The notes below the pieces were generated by a model. It made no database searches. It had not been told where the DNA came from and saw only the letters and a list, made by a program, of their open reading frames with translations. The position numbers and the translations under genes are program-made. From CBCXVS01 sp965178525 (GTDB lineage: Bacteria > Tectomicrobia > Entotheonellia > Entotheonellales > Entotheonellaceae), in assembly GCA_965178525.1 (NCBI GenBank), contig CBCXVS010000091.1, positions 1-24,619 of the forward strand: a DNA stretch of 24,619 bases, given 5' to 3'. This document shows positions 14,127 to 22,192 of the stretch, piece by piece; within the stretch, counting starts at the first letter, position 1; every line of letters begins with the position of its first letter.

Positions 14127-14534
14127 ATGTCAACCTATCTGTGGATCGGATTGGGCGGGTTCCTCGGCGCCAATGCCCGCTATATCGTGGTGACCTGGGT
14201 GACTGCGCAGCTCGGCATGACGTTTCCCTACGGCACGATGGCCGTGAATCTGAGCGGGAGCTTCGTCCTGTGTTTCCTGGTGTCTTTCTACAGCGAGCAG
14301 GGCGCCATGCCGTTGCCGTTCCGTCTCGCCTTCCTCGTCGGTTTTCTCGGATCCTACACAACGTTTTCGACCTTTAGTAACGAGTGGCTCCAACTTGTCC
14401 AACGCGGGGATATGCTGCGCAGCTTTGGCTATCTCCTGGGGAGTGTGCTGGGAGGCGGATTGGCCGGAGGCGCCGGTTTGATCGTGGGGCGTCTCGTGTC
14501 ATCACGGCATCTATTGGCAGGCATCTTCCTGTAG
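14127..14534 (+). CDS. crcB: Fluoride ion channel FluC/CrcB
   Basis: FluC exports fluoride as a dual-topology dimer in the inner membrane. The 135-residue protein has four hydrophobic segments and the family motifs GGFLGANARY (residues 10-19), GTMAVNLSGSF (36-46, with the conserved Asn41) and GSYTTFSTF (75-83), whose phenylalanines line the fluoride path. Length is normal. The ATG at 14127 follows GAGGGGAG. Its last 161 bases overlap, on the opposite strand, the tail of the neighbouring TlpA-like gene. Confidence 0.95.
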   Translation: MSTYLWIGLGGFLGANARYIVVTWVTAQLGMTFPYGTMAVNLSGSFVLCFLVSFYSEQGAMPLPFRLAFLVGFLGSYTTFSTFSNEWLQLVQRGDMLRSFGYLLGSVLGGGLAGGAGLIVGRLVSSRHLLAGIFL

Positions 14535-15054
14535 TAAGGTATCCAACCAGGGTTTTTGTGGCATCGTTCGTCCACTGGAATATGCCGACCACATGACCAA
14601 TCAGGTTGCCGGCGCAATCGATCAGATAGCTCGCAGGCAGGCCACGAACTTTATACGCAGCCGTGGCAACGCCATCCTGATCGAGGAGTGCTGGGAAGTG
14701 AAACCCTTTCTTCTTCATAAACTGGGTGACGTCTTCCCGGCTCTCCTGCATATTCACCGCCCACAACGTGAACGGTTGGAGTTGTCTGGACTGGTAGAGT
14801 TGGTCCATCAGTGGCATCTCGTAAATGCAGGGTGGGCACCAGGTCGCCCAAAAATTCACGAAGATCACTTTGCCGCGATGGTTCTGCAAACGGATGGTCT
14901 GTCCCTGATGATCAACGAGTTCGAAGCCCGGCGCCGCAGTAGGAGTTTCAGCCGCACTCAGACCGGCGGCTTGTAGCAACGGACCATGTGGGGCAGCATG
15001 CACCATGCTGCCGCTCCATACAAGCGTCAGGGCGAGAAAGACGATCCGATACAT
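14374..15054 (-). CDS. TlpA-like thioredoxin-fold protein, exported, with unusual C-terminal tail
   Basis: This 226-residue protein begins with a signal peptide (MYRIVFLALTLVWSGSMVHA, cleavage probably near residues 20-21). A TlpA/ResA-type thioredoxin domain follows with NFWATWCPPC (67-76; active cysteines 73 and 76) and the cis-proline region VRGLPASYLID. Such proteins reduce or transfer disulfides outside the membrane, for example in cytochrome c maturation. The domain ends near residue 172; about 54 further Arg/Pro/Ser-rich residues are read from the strand opposite crcB and do not look like a domain, so the normal stop may have been lost. The start ATG at 15054 has AGGGGAA upstream. It lies 105 bases after another TlpA-like gene on the same strand. 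Confidence 0.85.
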   Translation of the reverse strand: MYRIVFLALTLVWSGSMVHAAPHGPLLQAAGLSAAETPTAAPGFELVDHQGQTIRLQNHRGKVIFVNFWATWCPPCIYEMPLMDQLYQSRQLQPFTLWAVNMQESREDVTQFMKKKGFHFPALLDQDGVATAAYKVRGLPASYLIDCAGNLIGHVVGIFQWTNDATKTLVGYLTTGRCLPIDAVMTRDAPRSNRRLRPIRLPAHSPGDSQSCAAYPRVGQVGATRY

Positions 15055-15159
15055 GTGCTATTCCCCTGTTATGATGTGGAAAGACAGGACGTGGCCATCA
15101 CCCATCGTGCTTGGCCGATATCATATTCCATAAGTCCCTGGACAAAATTTGCTGTGGCA

Positions 15160-15729
15160 TTATTCCACCCGCCCCGCGTCTTCAGCCAGCAATGCCTCAA
15201 TCAGCCGTCGGACATGAGCCCCGTTCCAGTTCCGCGCCCCGACCTCCAGCGCGGCAATGCGCCCATGTTTGTCTAAGACATAGCTGGTCGGAATGCCCGG
15301 TAGGTGCAGACGGGCGCTGAGCCGATTTTCGGGGTCTAAGAGAATTGGAAACGCCAGCGCCTGCTTGTGGACGTATGGGGCAACGGCCGTCTCGCCTTCC
15401 ACATCACTCGCCACGGCGACGATCGTGAATGCGGCATGCCGATAGGCGCGGTAGAGGGCGTTGAGGGAAGGCATTTCGGCCCGGCAAGGATAGCACCACG
15501 TGGCCCAGAAGTTGAGTAGAACGACGTGACCCCGCAGGTCGGAGAGGCGCAGGGTGGCGCCTTGTAACGTGGGGAGGGTGAAATCGATGGCAAACAGCTG
15601 CCGGCGCTCTGGCGGGAGCGCTGCGATTTCAGGAGTTTTGGGACGGGAGATGAGCCATTGCAGCGCCAGCAAGACGCCGACGAGGAGCAATGCTGCGAGG
15701 AGGCGCCATCTCTTGCGTCGTTCGGCCAT
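15160..15729 (-). CDS. TlpA/ResA-like membrane-anchored thiol-disulfide oxidoreductase
   Basis: This 189-residue protein has a basic N-terminus, one hydrophobic anchor (about 9-27) and a thioredoxin domain with NFWATWCYPC (C79 and C82) and LPGIPTSYVLD containing the cis-proline. It would face the periplasm, anchored in the inner membrane. Its first residue is taken as ATG 15729, with AGG a few bases upstream; a TTG just before it is possible. It is upstream of and probably cotranscribed with the second TlpA-like gene at 14374-15054. No cytochrome c biogenesis genes are nearby, so the substrate is unknown. Confidence 0.9.
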   Translation of the reverse strand: MAERRKRWRLLAALLLVGVLLALQWLISRPKTPEIAALPPERRQLFAIDFTLPTLQGATLRLSDLRGHVVLLNFWATWCYPCRAEMPSLNALYRAYRHAAFTIVAVASDVEGETAVAPYVHKQALAFPILLDPENRLSARLHLPGIPTSYVLDKHGRIAALEVGARNWNGAHVRRLIEALLAEDAGRVE

Positions 15730-15824
15730 CAATGCCTCGACTCAATCGTCTAAGGGGGCGCTGTGCCAGCTCAGCATCACACAGACGTCAGCGTGCAAAT
15801 GCGCCTCCCTGCATATTCCGAGTG

Positions 15825-15848
15825 TTAGGTATACGAATCGCATACTAA
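15825..15848. promoter_or_regulatory. Imperfect dyad upstream of the TlpA-like pair
   Basis: TTAGGTATACGA and TCGCATACTAA form an inverted repeat with a one-base centre, one mismatch and one bulged G. It lies about 96 bases upstream of the first TlpA-like gene. The size suits an operator for a dimeric regulator, but no regulator gene is adjacent and no promoter boxes are clear. Confidence 0.3.
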
Positions 15849-15933
15849 TGGAGGAAATGGGCACCTATGGATGACCAAACGATGAGGGCGTATAGCGGCA
15901 TCTTGGCAGGAGTCCCTCGACGCCGTGCTGACG

Positions 15934-15959
15934 CGCGGCGTGGGGATGCTCACGCCGCG
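15934..15959. terminator. GC-rich hairpin downstream of korB
   Basis: CGCGGCGTG (15934-15942) and CACGCCGCG (15951-15959) pair perfectly over nine bases with an eight-base loop. It lies about 60 bases beyond the korB stop on the minus strand. No T-tract follows, so if it terminates transcription it may act with Rho. Confidence 0.35.
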
Positions 15960-16017
15960 TCGCTTACTGTCTCCGCCACCCTGCGGATCCCAGAAGTCAA
16001 CCTGGGGGCTGCAAACC

Positions 16018-16908
16018 TTACATCATCCTGTTAATGATCTTCTGAGCCTGTTCCTGGCTGAAACCCAGCGGCCGATAGGCCAGAGGGCCTCCCTCATCGA
16101 GAACCGGTTCCCGCGCACCGAGATCCGGGGTGTCCTCGATCTGCAGGAAGAGCCCGGTGTAGATCGTGTCACCCCACACCAGGGCTTTCTCACAGGCGCT
16201 TTTCCAGTCGCTGGTGTCGTGGCCCTCGTCCTCGAGCTTGGTGACGCGGTCTTTGAAAAAGGCGTGACCGTTGTCATGATTGAATGTCACACAGGGGCTG
16301 AAGACGTCAATGAGCGCAAAACCCTTGTGCTGGATCGCCTGCTTCATGAGACCCGTCAGGTGCCTGAGGTCGCCGCTAGAGCCACGGGCGACAAATGTGG
16401 CCCCGTTCATGATCGCCGCCGTGATCGGATTGACCGGCATCTCCACGCTGCCGAAGGGTGTGCTCTTGGTCTTCATCTCCAGGCTGCTGGTGGGGGAAAT
16501 CTGGCCCGTGGTCAGACCGTAAATTTGGTTGTTCATCACGATGTAGGTCAGGTCGATGTTCCGGCGCGCCGTGTGGACGAAATGGTTCCCACCGATACCA
16601 TAGCCATCACCATCGCCACCCGTCACCAGGACCGTCAGCTCGTGATTGGCCAGTTTGAGGCCCGTCGCGACGGCCAGCGCCCGGCCATGCAGGGTGTGCA
16701 TGCCATAGGCGTTGAAGTATCCAGGCAGGTTGGAGGAACAGCCAATGCCGCTGACGGTGACAATCTCATGAGGTCTGAGCCCCAGATCGGCGCAAGCGGT
16801 CTGTAGACCCCGCAGCACGCTGAAGTCGCCACAGCCCGGACACCAGTCGGGGTCTACTAATCCCTTAAAATCCCTCGCCGTTAATGGCGCGTCGGTGCTA
16901 ATTGCCAT
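16018..16908 (-). CDS. korB: 2-oxoacid:ferredoxin oxidoreductase, beta subunit (KorB-like)
   Basis: This subunit binds thiamine diphosphate and part of the iron-sulfur centre of an enzyme that oxidatively decarboxylates a 2-oxoacid to its acyl-CoA and reduces ferredoxin. The 296-residue protein has WCPGCGDFSV (C23 and C26), SGIGCSS (C57), the ThDP/Mg motif GGDGDGYGIGG (97-107) and NNQIYGLTTGQ (126-136), followed by SPTS. These fit the 2-oxoglutarate-type KorB, though pyruvate is possible. The ATG at 16908 has AGAGGTGAG upstream and begins 16 bases after the alpha-subunit stop, so the two are translated from one message. No dedicated delta (ferredoxin) subunit is present. Confidence 0.93.
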   Translation of the reverse strand: MAISTDAPLTARDFKGLVDPDWCPGCGDFSVLRGLQTACADLGLRPHEIVTVSGIGCSSNLPGYFNAYGMHTLHGRALAVATGLKLANHELTVLVTGGDGDGYGIGGNHFVHTARRNIDLTYIVMNNQIYGLTTGQISPTSSLEMKTKSTPFGSVEMPVNPITAAIMNGATFVARGSSGDLRHLTGLMKQAIQHKGFALIDVFSPCVTFNHDNGHAFFKDRVTKLEDEGHDTSDWKSACEKALVWGDTIYTGLFLQIEDTPDLGAREPVLDEGGPLAYRPLGFSQEQAQKIINRMM

Positions 16909-16924
16909 GGTCTCACCTCTTTCT

Positions 16925-18706
16925 CTAGGTTAGGATTTCCTGGAAGGGGATGTAGCAGTCTGTCTTTCCTGCAAGCAATTCCAGGACGCCATCGACGATG
17001 TGGTGGGGCATGAAGGGCTCCCCATCGTACTTGCGGATATGCCCGTTGGCGACAAGCCCGGTCTCACTCCGCAGATAGCGGGCGAACTGGCCCGAGTAGT
17101 TGTTCTCCACAATAATGGTCCGCTGCGAGCGGGAGAAGACGTCGGATACGGCCTCCGCGTGAAAGGGTATAATCCACTTAATGGGAAGTTGATTGGCGAC
17201 CACCCCCTGGAGCTTCAACAGCTCCAGGGCGTCTTTGATCACACCGTATGTCGAGCCCCATCCGATCAGGGTGACCTCGGCATCTTGCGGTCCTTCCAAC
17301 TGCGGCGGCGCGATCTCATCGACGATGCCTTTGACTTTGCGGGCCCGCTTTTCCACCATCCGGCGACGCTTGTGAGGATTGGTGAATTCGTCGCTGATCA
17401 ACATGCCATCCTCATCGTGCTCGTCCGTGGCGACCACGTGCACATACCCTTCCAGACCCGGCAAGGCCCGGGGAGAGATGCCGCTTTCGGTATCCTTGTA
17501 GCGCAGGTAGCCGTCCGTCGCCGAGGGTTCGGTGATGAGCTCGCCACGATCGACCTTCGGATGCATGTCGATGTCGCTGGGCACAACGCTGAACCGGCCT
17601 TCTCCGATCAACAGGTCCGTAATCACGATACCGGGGCACTGACATTTGTCCACCAGATTGAACAGCTCGGGGATCGTATTGAATGCATCCAAGGCATGCT
17701 TCGGGGCGACGATGAAGCGCTCGAAGTCCCCCTGGCTGGCGCCAAGCGCCTGCCACAAATCCCCCTGCTCCGTCTTGGTGGGAACACCGGTGGATGGGCC
17801 GGCGCGCTGCACGTTGATAAAGACGATGGGAATCTCCATCATCCCCGCACTGCCGATGGCTTCCGTCATCAATGCAAACCCGCCCCCAGAGGTCGCGCAC
17901 ATGGCCCGGCACCCCGCGTGAGCCGCCCCGATGGCCATATTGGCCACGCCGATTTCATCCTCCACTTGGCGTACCATGATGCCCAGGTCTCGAGCATTTT
18001 GGGCCATCCAGTGCAGGACGCCAGTCGAGGGGCTCATCGGATAGGCACAGTAACACTTCACTCCCGCCGCGGCGCCGCCCATCGCAACCGCCTCATTCCC
18101 GGACCAGACGGCCAACGGGGTGGCGCCCGTCGGGACCAGATCCGGGAAGGGCTCAAAGTTCGCCCTGGCGTAGTCGAAGCCCGCACGGGCCACGTCGACG
18201 TTCTGCTCGACCACCGCTTGGCCCTGCCGCTGGAACCGCAACCTCAAGCTTTCCTCGAGGAGCTGGAAGTCCAGCCCCAGCAGCGACATCATAGCGCCAA
18301 CTGCAACCGTATTCTGCACGAGCCGGTTGCGGCCGCTGTCGGCCAGCTCAGCCACGGGCATAGGGCACATCTGCACGCCGTCGCTGGCTTCGCCGGGTTT
18401 GATGTTGTCACTGTTGAAGATCACCCGCGCGCCTGGTCCCATGATCCCCAGATGCCGGTCCATGGTGTCCTGATTGAGGCACACCAGGAGGTCCAGCTTA
18501 TCCCCGTGGCTGTAGATCTCCTGCTCGCTCACACGCACAAAGAGAAAAATGTGCCCCCCGCGGACGATCGATTGATAGGCGTTGTAGGTGTGCAGGTGGA
18601 GGCCACGGCGGACGAATAGCCGAGCTAGGATATCGCCGGGGGTCGCGATACCCTGCCCGGCCTCGCCTCCAATGCCCAAGGCAAAATCAAATTTTCCTGA
18701 GCTCAT
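16925..18706 (-). CDS. korA: 2-oxoacid:ferredoxin oxidoreductase, fused gamma-alpha subunit (KorA-like)
   Basis: This 593-residue protein joins a gamma domain (about 1-190, with GGEAGQGI near the start and LVCLNQDTMDRH) to an alpha domain (about 200-593). The alpha domain contains GNEAVAMGGAAAGVKCYCAY, YPMSPSTG (222-229), the conserved ED-E-G region QVEDEIGVANMAIG, ATSGGGFALM and QRAGPSTGVPTKTEQGDL. The order is that of two-subunit KorAB enzymes. The ATG at 18706 is chosen because AAGGAAGGA lies just upstream and the family N-terminus fits; the frame extends to 18847 without support. It is divergent from the broken aceE gene, with a good promoter and a leader of about 260 bases. The long plus-strand frame 17000-18619 is its shadow. 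Confidence 0.93.
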   Translation of the reverse strand: MSSGKFDFALGIGGEAGQGIATPGDILARLFVRRGLHLHTYNAYQSIVRGGHIFLFVRVSEQEIYSHGDKLDLLVCLNQDTMDRHLGIMGPGARVIFNSDNIKPGEASDGVQMCPMPVAELADSGRNRLVQNTVAVGAMMSLLGLDFQLLEESLRLRFQRQGQAVVEQNVDVARAGFDYARANFEPFPDLVPTGATPLAVWSGNEAVAMGGAAAGVKCYCAYPMSPSTGVLHWMAQNARDLGIMVRQVEDEIGVANMAIGAAHAGCRAMCATSGGGFALMTEAIGSAGMMEIPIVFINVQRAGPSTGVPTKTEQGDLWQALGASQGDFERFIVAPKHALDAFNTIPELFNLVDKCQCPGIVITDLLIGEGRFSVVPSDIDMHPKVDRGELITEPSATDGYLRYKDTESGISPRALPGLEGYVHVVATDEHDEDGMLISDEFTNPHKRRRMVEKRARKVKGIVDEIAPPQLEGPQDAEVTLIGWGSTYGVIKDALELLKLQGVVANQLPIKWIIPFHAEAVSDVFSRSQRTIIVENNYSGQFARYLRSETGLVANGHIRKYDGEPFMPHHIVDGVLELLAGKTDCYIPFQEILT

Positions 18707-18721
18707 GAAGTCCTTCCTTTC

Positions 18722-18735
18722 CTCGAGATCTCGAG
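18722..18735. promoter_or_regulatory. 14-bp perfect palindrome next to the korA ribosome-binding site
   Basis: CTCGAGATCTCGAG is its own reverse complement. It ends 15 bases before the korA ATG and abuts the Shine-Dalgarno stretch. It could be a regulator site on DNA or, in RNA, a dimerisation element or small stem. The function is not known. Confidence 0.4.
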
Positions 18736-18970
18736 ATATGGATGGTCTGGCCATCCGCAGCCAGAGCTGTCTCCTTGATAACTTCCGACTACCCAGCTCC
18801 GGAGCCGTACCCTCCGGCAGCCCGATCATAGAGAACGCCGCCAGCATCTCAGTGGCCTCAGAGCCGAGACGATAGCCACCGAGATCACGACCTCCCTAGC
18901 CATCATCACCTTCTAAAACCTTGAAATTAAATCTATACAACGTTTAAGCTGACCTTTTGTTAGAGAATCC

Positions 18971-18999
18971 ATTATACAACCGGCCTGGCAGCTATTCAA
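18971..18999 (-). promoter_or_regulatory. Sigma70-type promoter of the korAB operon
   Basis: On the minus strand TTGAAT (complement of 18994-18999) and a perfect TATAAT (complement of 18971-18976) are separated by exactly 17 bases. Transcription would begin near 18964, leaving a leader of about 258 bases before the korA ATG. This is the best promoter match I see in the window. The long leader leaves room for post-transcriptional control, but I recognise no riboswitch class in it. Confidence 0.6.
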
Positions 19000-20678
19000 G
19001 TCTCCGATTTCCGCAAAAAATCTCGTTGTCAATGCGATGGGTAAAGATGGCTTGTCGAAATATCAAGACGTTTGCCCAGTTTTTGAGCTGGCTTTTTTGG
19101 CTTTCGGGGGTTGCTCACTCAATAAATTCGGAGGCGTCTGGGGCCGTGTTGAGGAAACATCGCAGCGTTGGACGGCTAGGTGTAGTTGTGTCAAGATTAG
19201 GCGACAGACACGACTCTACCAGTCGCGACAAGATGCGATGGCAACCCCGATGACACCCAGCCGGGTAAGGAGCCACGAAAGGATGAGAGACAGGGTCGAG
19301 CAAGACACCGAGACCGCTGACGTAGAATCCATTGAAACGCAGGAGTGGCTTGATTCCCTTGACTATGTCATGCAAAGTGGCGGATCGGAACGCGTCAAGC
19401 GCCTGCTGCACGACCTCCGAGTGCATGCGCAACAAGCTGGCGTGGAATTGCCCTTTTCGGCGAATACGCCCTACATCAATACCATTCCGGTTGACAAACA
19501 GCCGCCCTTTCCGGGCAGCCGGGAGATCGAGCGACGCATCAAAAGCATGGTGCGGTGGAACGCCATGGCCATGGTGGTGCGCGCCAATCGCGCTGACCGC
19601 GATATCGGTGGGCATATTTCCACCTTTGCCTCCGCCGCCACCCTCTACGAAATCGGCTTCAATCACTTTTTCCGCGGCCGCGGTGGCGGCCAACGCGGCG
19701 ATCAAATCTATTTCCAGGGCCAGGCCGCCCCCGGCATGTACGCGCGCGCCTACCTCGAACGCCGTATCAACGCCGACTTGCTGCACCACTTCCGCAACGA
19801 GCTGCAACCCGAAGGCGGTCTGGCCTCGTACCCCCATCCCTGGCTCATGCCCGGCTTTTGGGAATTTCCCACCGTCTCCATGGGCCTGGCACCCATCATG
19901 GCGATTTACCAGGCTCGCTTCAACCGCTATCTCGAAGACCGCAGTCTACTCGTGCGCGACCCCGACGCCCACGTTTGGGCCTTCCTGGGCGACGGGGAAA
20001 CCGACGAGCCCGAAGCCCTCGGCGCCATCAGCCTGGCCGTGCGTGAAAAGCTCGACAACCTCATCTTCGTCATCAACTGCAACCTGCAGCGCCTCGATGG
20101 CCCCGTGCGCGGTAACAGTAAAATCATCCAGGAGCTCGAAGCTGTCTTTCGCGGTGCCGGCTGGAACGTCATCAAAGTCATCTGGGGCGACGATTGGGAT
20201 CCCCTCCTCGCCAAAGACCACGACGGCATGCTGGTACGGCGCATGGGCGAGATCGTCGATGGCGAATTCCAGAAGTACACCGTCGAAACCGGCGCCTACT
20301 TCCGCGAACGCTTTCTTGGTACCGACCCGCGCCTGCGCGACATGGTCAGCCACCTCTCCGATGAGCAGTTACGTAAGCTGCGCCGCGGCGGGCACGACCC
20401 CGAAAAGGTCTACGCCGCCTACAAAGCCGCCGTCGAGCACCGCGGCGCGCCCACCGTCATCCTGGCTAAAACCATCAAAGGCTACGGCCTCGGCGAAGCT
20501 GGCGAGGGCCGCAACGTTACCCATAAACAAAAAGAACTCAACGTCGACGAACTGCGCGAGTTCCGCGCCCGCTTCGGCATTCCCCTCTCCGACGAAGAAG
20601 TCCCGGCGGCACCGTTTTACCGCCCTCCCGAGGAGAGTCCGGAAAGCCAGTACCTGCATGAGCACCGGCAAAATCTTG

Positions 20679-20689
20679 GGGGCTATCTC
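20679..20689. repeat. Target-site duplication, left copy (GGGGCTATCTC)
   Basis: This 11-base sequence lies immediately left of the element and is repeated exactly at 22182-22192, immediately right of it. An 11-13 bp duplication is characteristic of IS4-type insertions. It encodes the G-Y-L of the aceE sequence LGGYL. Confidence 0.85.
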
Positions 20690-20690
20690 G

Positions 20691-20708
20691 AATGGCCTCA
20701 AGTTAAGC
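20691..20708. repeat. IS4 element left inverted repeat
   Basis: AATGGCCTCAAGTTAAGC matches 16 of 18 positions of the right end read on the other strand. The transposase stop codon lies inside it, at 20703-20705. Confidence 0.85.
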
Positions 20709-22148
20709 TCTAACTGCTGGTCGTGTCAACGGTTGACGCAACACATGAGGGGGTTTTGTCATGAGGGGAGCGGTCTGGGGTCGTCGCTTTTGGACGCGGG
20801 GTTCGACCCGGTTCGGACGAGAGAGGTGGACGAATAATTCCTCTCAGGGCCCCCCACTGTCGGGTTCACTGCACCCCCGCAGAGCATCGATAACGCTGAT
20901 CCGTTCAACATCCACCGGTTGATGCTTGGCCGATTGGACAATGACCCGTCGGACCAGGTTGTAGAGCAGAAGGAAAACGGTCCGTTCTTGCCGTACTCCC
21001 ACCACGGTTTTGCCGGGCCGTGCATCCATCTGCATCGCAGTTTTGAGTGGTCTCAGACGCGTTGCTGCTTCCCAGCGTTTGAAGGAGGGTTCGGCCAGAT
21101 CATCTTTTGAAGAGCATGGCGCATCCACTCAGGTCGTGACCAACGTGAGCACTCGCGAGCGCAAGCCGGGCTGGATCACCTGATGCCGCAACTCTGGCAG
21201 GAAAAGCGATGCAGGGAACGCTGCCAAGGTTGGGGGATCGAGCCCAGCCGGCCAGGTCTTGGGCTGGAACCCTTCCACCCGTTGGTCCTGCTGGCCATGG
21301 GCCATGATCCACCGCGAGCGGGGTAGACCTTGGCTCTGAGGGGTCGGTCGGGTAGCGGGGATCACCAAGGGCCGAGACGGGGTGAAAGCGACCATCTGTC
21401 GGGCACCGACTCGCATGAGGGCGGGCAAACCGGCCAGTCTGAGCAAGGCCATCTGGGCATCGGACGATAGGCCCCGCTCCGTCACCAGCACCTCACCTGG
21501 TTCCATGGCCGGATGCATCGGTTGGACTGGGGACAACTCGTGGGGGTTCAAAGCAGACGCCGCTAGGGGGGGGAGCAGGCCCCTGCCCGCATGGAAAAGC
21601 GCCAGCAGCCGGGCCACGGGAAAGCCACCGCCGGGCGGTTGTTCGCCGGGCGGGCCGACCTCGTCTTGCCACACCGGGGTATCGGGCCTGGCGCCCCCGG
21701 AGGCCTCGACGAAGAAAACGCGATGGCCATGCCAGCGCCCGTCCTCCAAGGCCGTGGCCGGGCCGACTGGCCGACGCGTTCGCAGAGGTGGTCCAGCACG
21801 CCTCCAGGCAGCTGGGTAGGAGCCGGGCAGGAGGCCGAGGCACTGGAGTAGCCACCCGTTCAGTGCGGGAGATGACGGCAGGCGGCATGGCCAGGGAGAA
21901 GTTGCCCCAGAGAGGCCTGGACGGTGACGACCGGATGGAGGAGGCGGTCGCGCCACTCGGTATAGCCGACCGCCTCACACGCCGCCGGAATGGCCTCGGA
22001 TGGGAGGTGGGCGGCGCAGTCGGCCTGGAGGCGTTGCAGCCGGGGGGTGATACGGGATNNNNNNNNNNNNNNNNNNNNNNNNNNNNNNNNNNNNNNNNNN
22101 NNNCATGAGAGGGGAGTCGGTCTCAGGCAATCGGCGTAACTGCTTCAT
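20703..22148 (-). pseudogene. Decayed IS4-family transposase
   Basis: The minus strand carries a DDE transposase in pieces. A possible start MKQLRRLPE lies at 22148, on the far side of the gap. The central part (21956 to 21129) has FFVEASGGARPDTP, PGGGFPVARLLALFHAG, VLVTERGLSS and LMRVGARQMV. A TGA at 21129-21131 interrupts it; in the same frame follow RWEAATRLRPLKTAMQMD and VFLLLYNLVRR. The last part, RPNRVEPRVQKRRP, reads in another frame to TAA 20703. The N-terminal half also shifts frame. Compared with the family, the first Asp (VDG) is Glu, the second (ADRG) is Glu, and the catalytic Glu (RWxVETxLRHLKT) is Ala. The protein would be inactive. Confidence 0.8.
22059..22103. other. Assembly gap (45 N)
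   Basis: Forty-five undetermined bases lie inside the IS element, in the N-terminal part of the transposase. The number of N may be only an estimate. The position inside a repeated element suggests scaffold joining across a multi-copy IS. Confidence 0.99.
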
Positions 22149-22162
22149 CAAGAAAGGAGTTG

Positions 22163-22180
22163 GCTTAACTTAATGCCATT
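22163..22180. repeat. IS4 element right inverted repeat
   Basis: GCTTAACTTAATGCCATT is the reverse complement of AATGGCATTAAGTTAAGC and pairs with the left end at 16 of 18 positions. Confidence 0.85.
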
Positions 22181-22181
22181 T

Positions 22182-22192
22182 GGGGCTATCTC
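22182..22192. repeat. Target-site duplication, right copy (GGGGCTATCTC)
   Basis: Exact second copy of the 11-base sequence at 20679-20689. aceE coding sequence resumes directly after it with CCC AAC CGT (Pro-Asn-Arg). Confidence 0.85.

Larger units (their letters stand above)
18707..19282. other. Divergent regulatory region between korAB and aceE
   Basis: No gene is recognised. It holds a minus-strand sigma70-like promoter for korAB at 18971-18999 and a perfect 14-bp palindrome beside the korA ribosome-binding site. A possible weak plus-strand promoter for aceE is CTGACC (18950-18955) and TATACA (18974-18979) with an 18-base spacer. The two promoters would overlap, so transcription of the two operons could interfere. 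The part near 18915-18980 is clearly AT-richer than its surroundings. Confidence 0.5.
19283..20713 (+). pseudogene. aceE: Pyruvate dehydrogenase E1 (AceE), 5' part, cut by an IS element
   Basis: AceE decarboxylates pyruvate with thiamine diphosphate and passes the acetyl group to the E2 lipoyl domain. This part gives residues 1-469 of the homodimeric-type enzyme, including ETQEWLDSLDYVM at the start, HISTFASAATLYEIGFNHFF, GRGGGQRGDQIYFQGQ, the ThDP motif GDGETDEPE (236-244) followed by NCNLQRLDG, and KGYGLGEAGEGRN. It ends at LHEHRQNLGGYL; the last seven codons and the TAA lie inside the insertion. The start ATG 19283 has AAGGAG at 19267-19272; an open extension to 19037 lacks similarity. The remaining gene resumes at 22193 in the same frame once the element is removed. 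Reconstructed length is about 897 residues, against 887 in E. coli. Confidence 0.92.
20690..22181 (-). mobile_element. IS4-family insertion sequence interrupting aceE
   Basis: The element is about 1.49 kb, including a 45-N gap. Its ends are 18-bp imperfect inverted repeats: AATGGCCTCAAGTTAAGC at 20691-20708, and at 22163-22180 the complement of AATGGCATTAAGTTAAGC (16 of 18 identical). Their form resembles the AATGCC...AGTTAAG ends of IS4. It is flanked by an exact 11-bp duplication. Excising the element plus one duplication copy (1503 bases, a multiple of three) joins the two aceE parts in frame. It carries a decayed transposase gene on the minus strand, so this copy is not autonomous. The true length depends on the unsequenced gap. 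Confidence 0.9.

Noticed and set aside
14992..15012. 9-bp perfect inverted repeat GGCAGCATG-CAC-CATGCTGCC
   Set aside because: It lies inside the signal-peptide coding region of the TlpA-like gene; an early-coding hairpin could affect translation, but chance from codons is as likely.
17000..18619. 539-codon open frame opposite korA
   Set aside because: It mirrors the korA codons, and the korA frame carries all recognisable motifs.
20795..20815. tRNA T-arm-like GGGTTCGACCC
   Set aside because: There is no acceptor stem or anticodon arm around it, and it lies in the transposase C-terminal coding region (RPNRVEPR).
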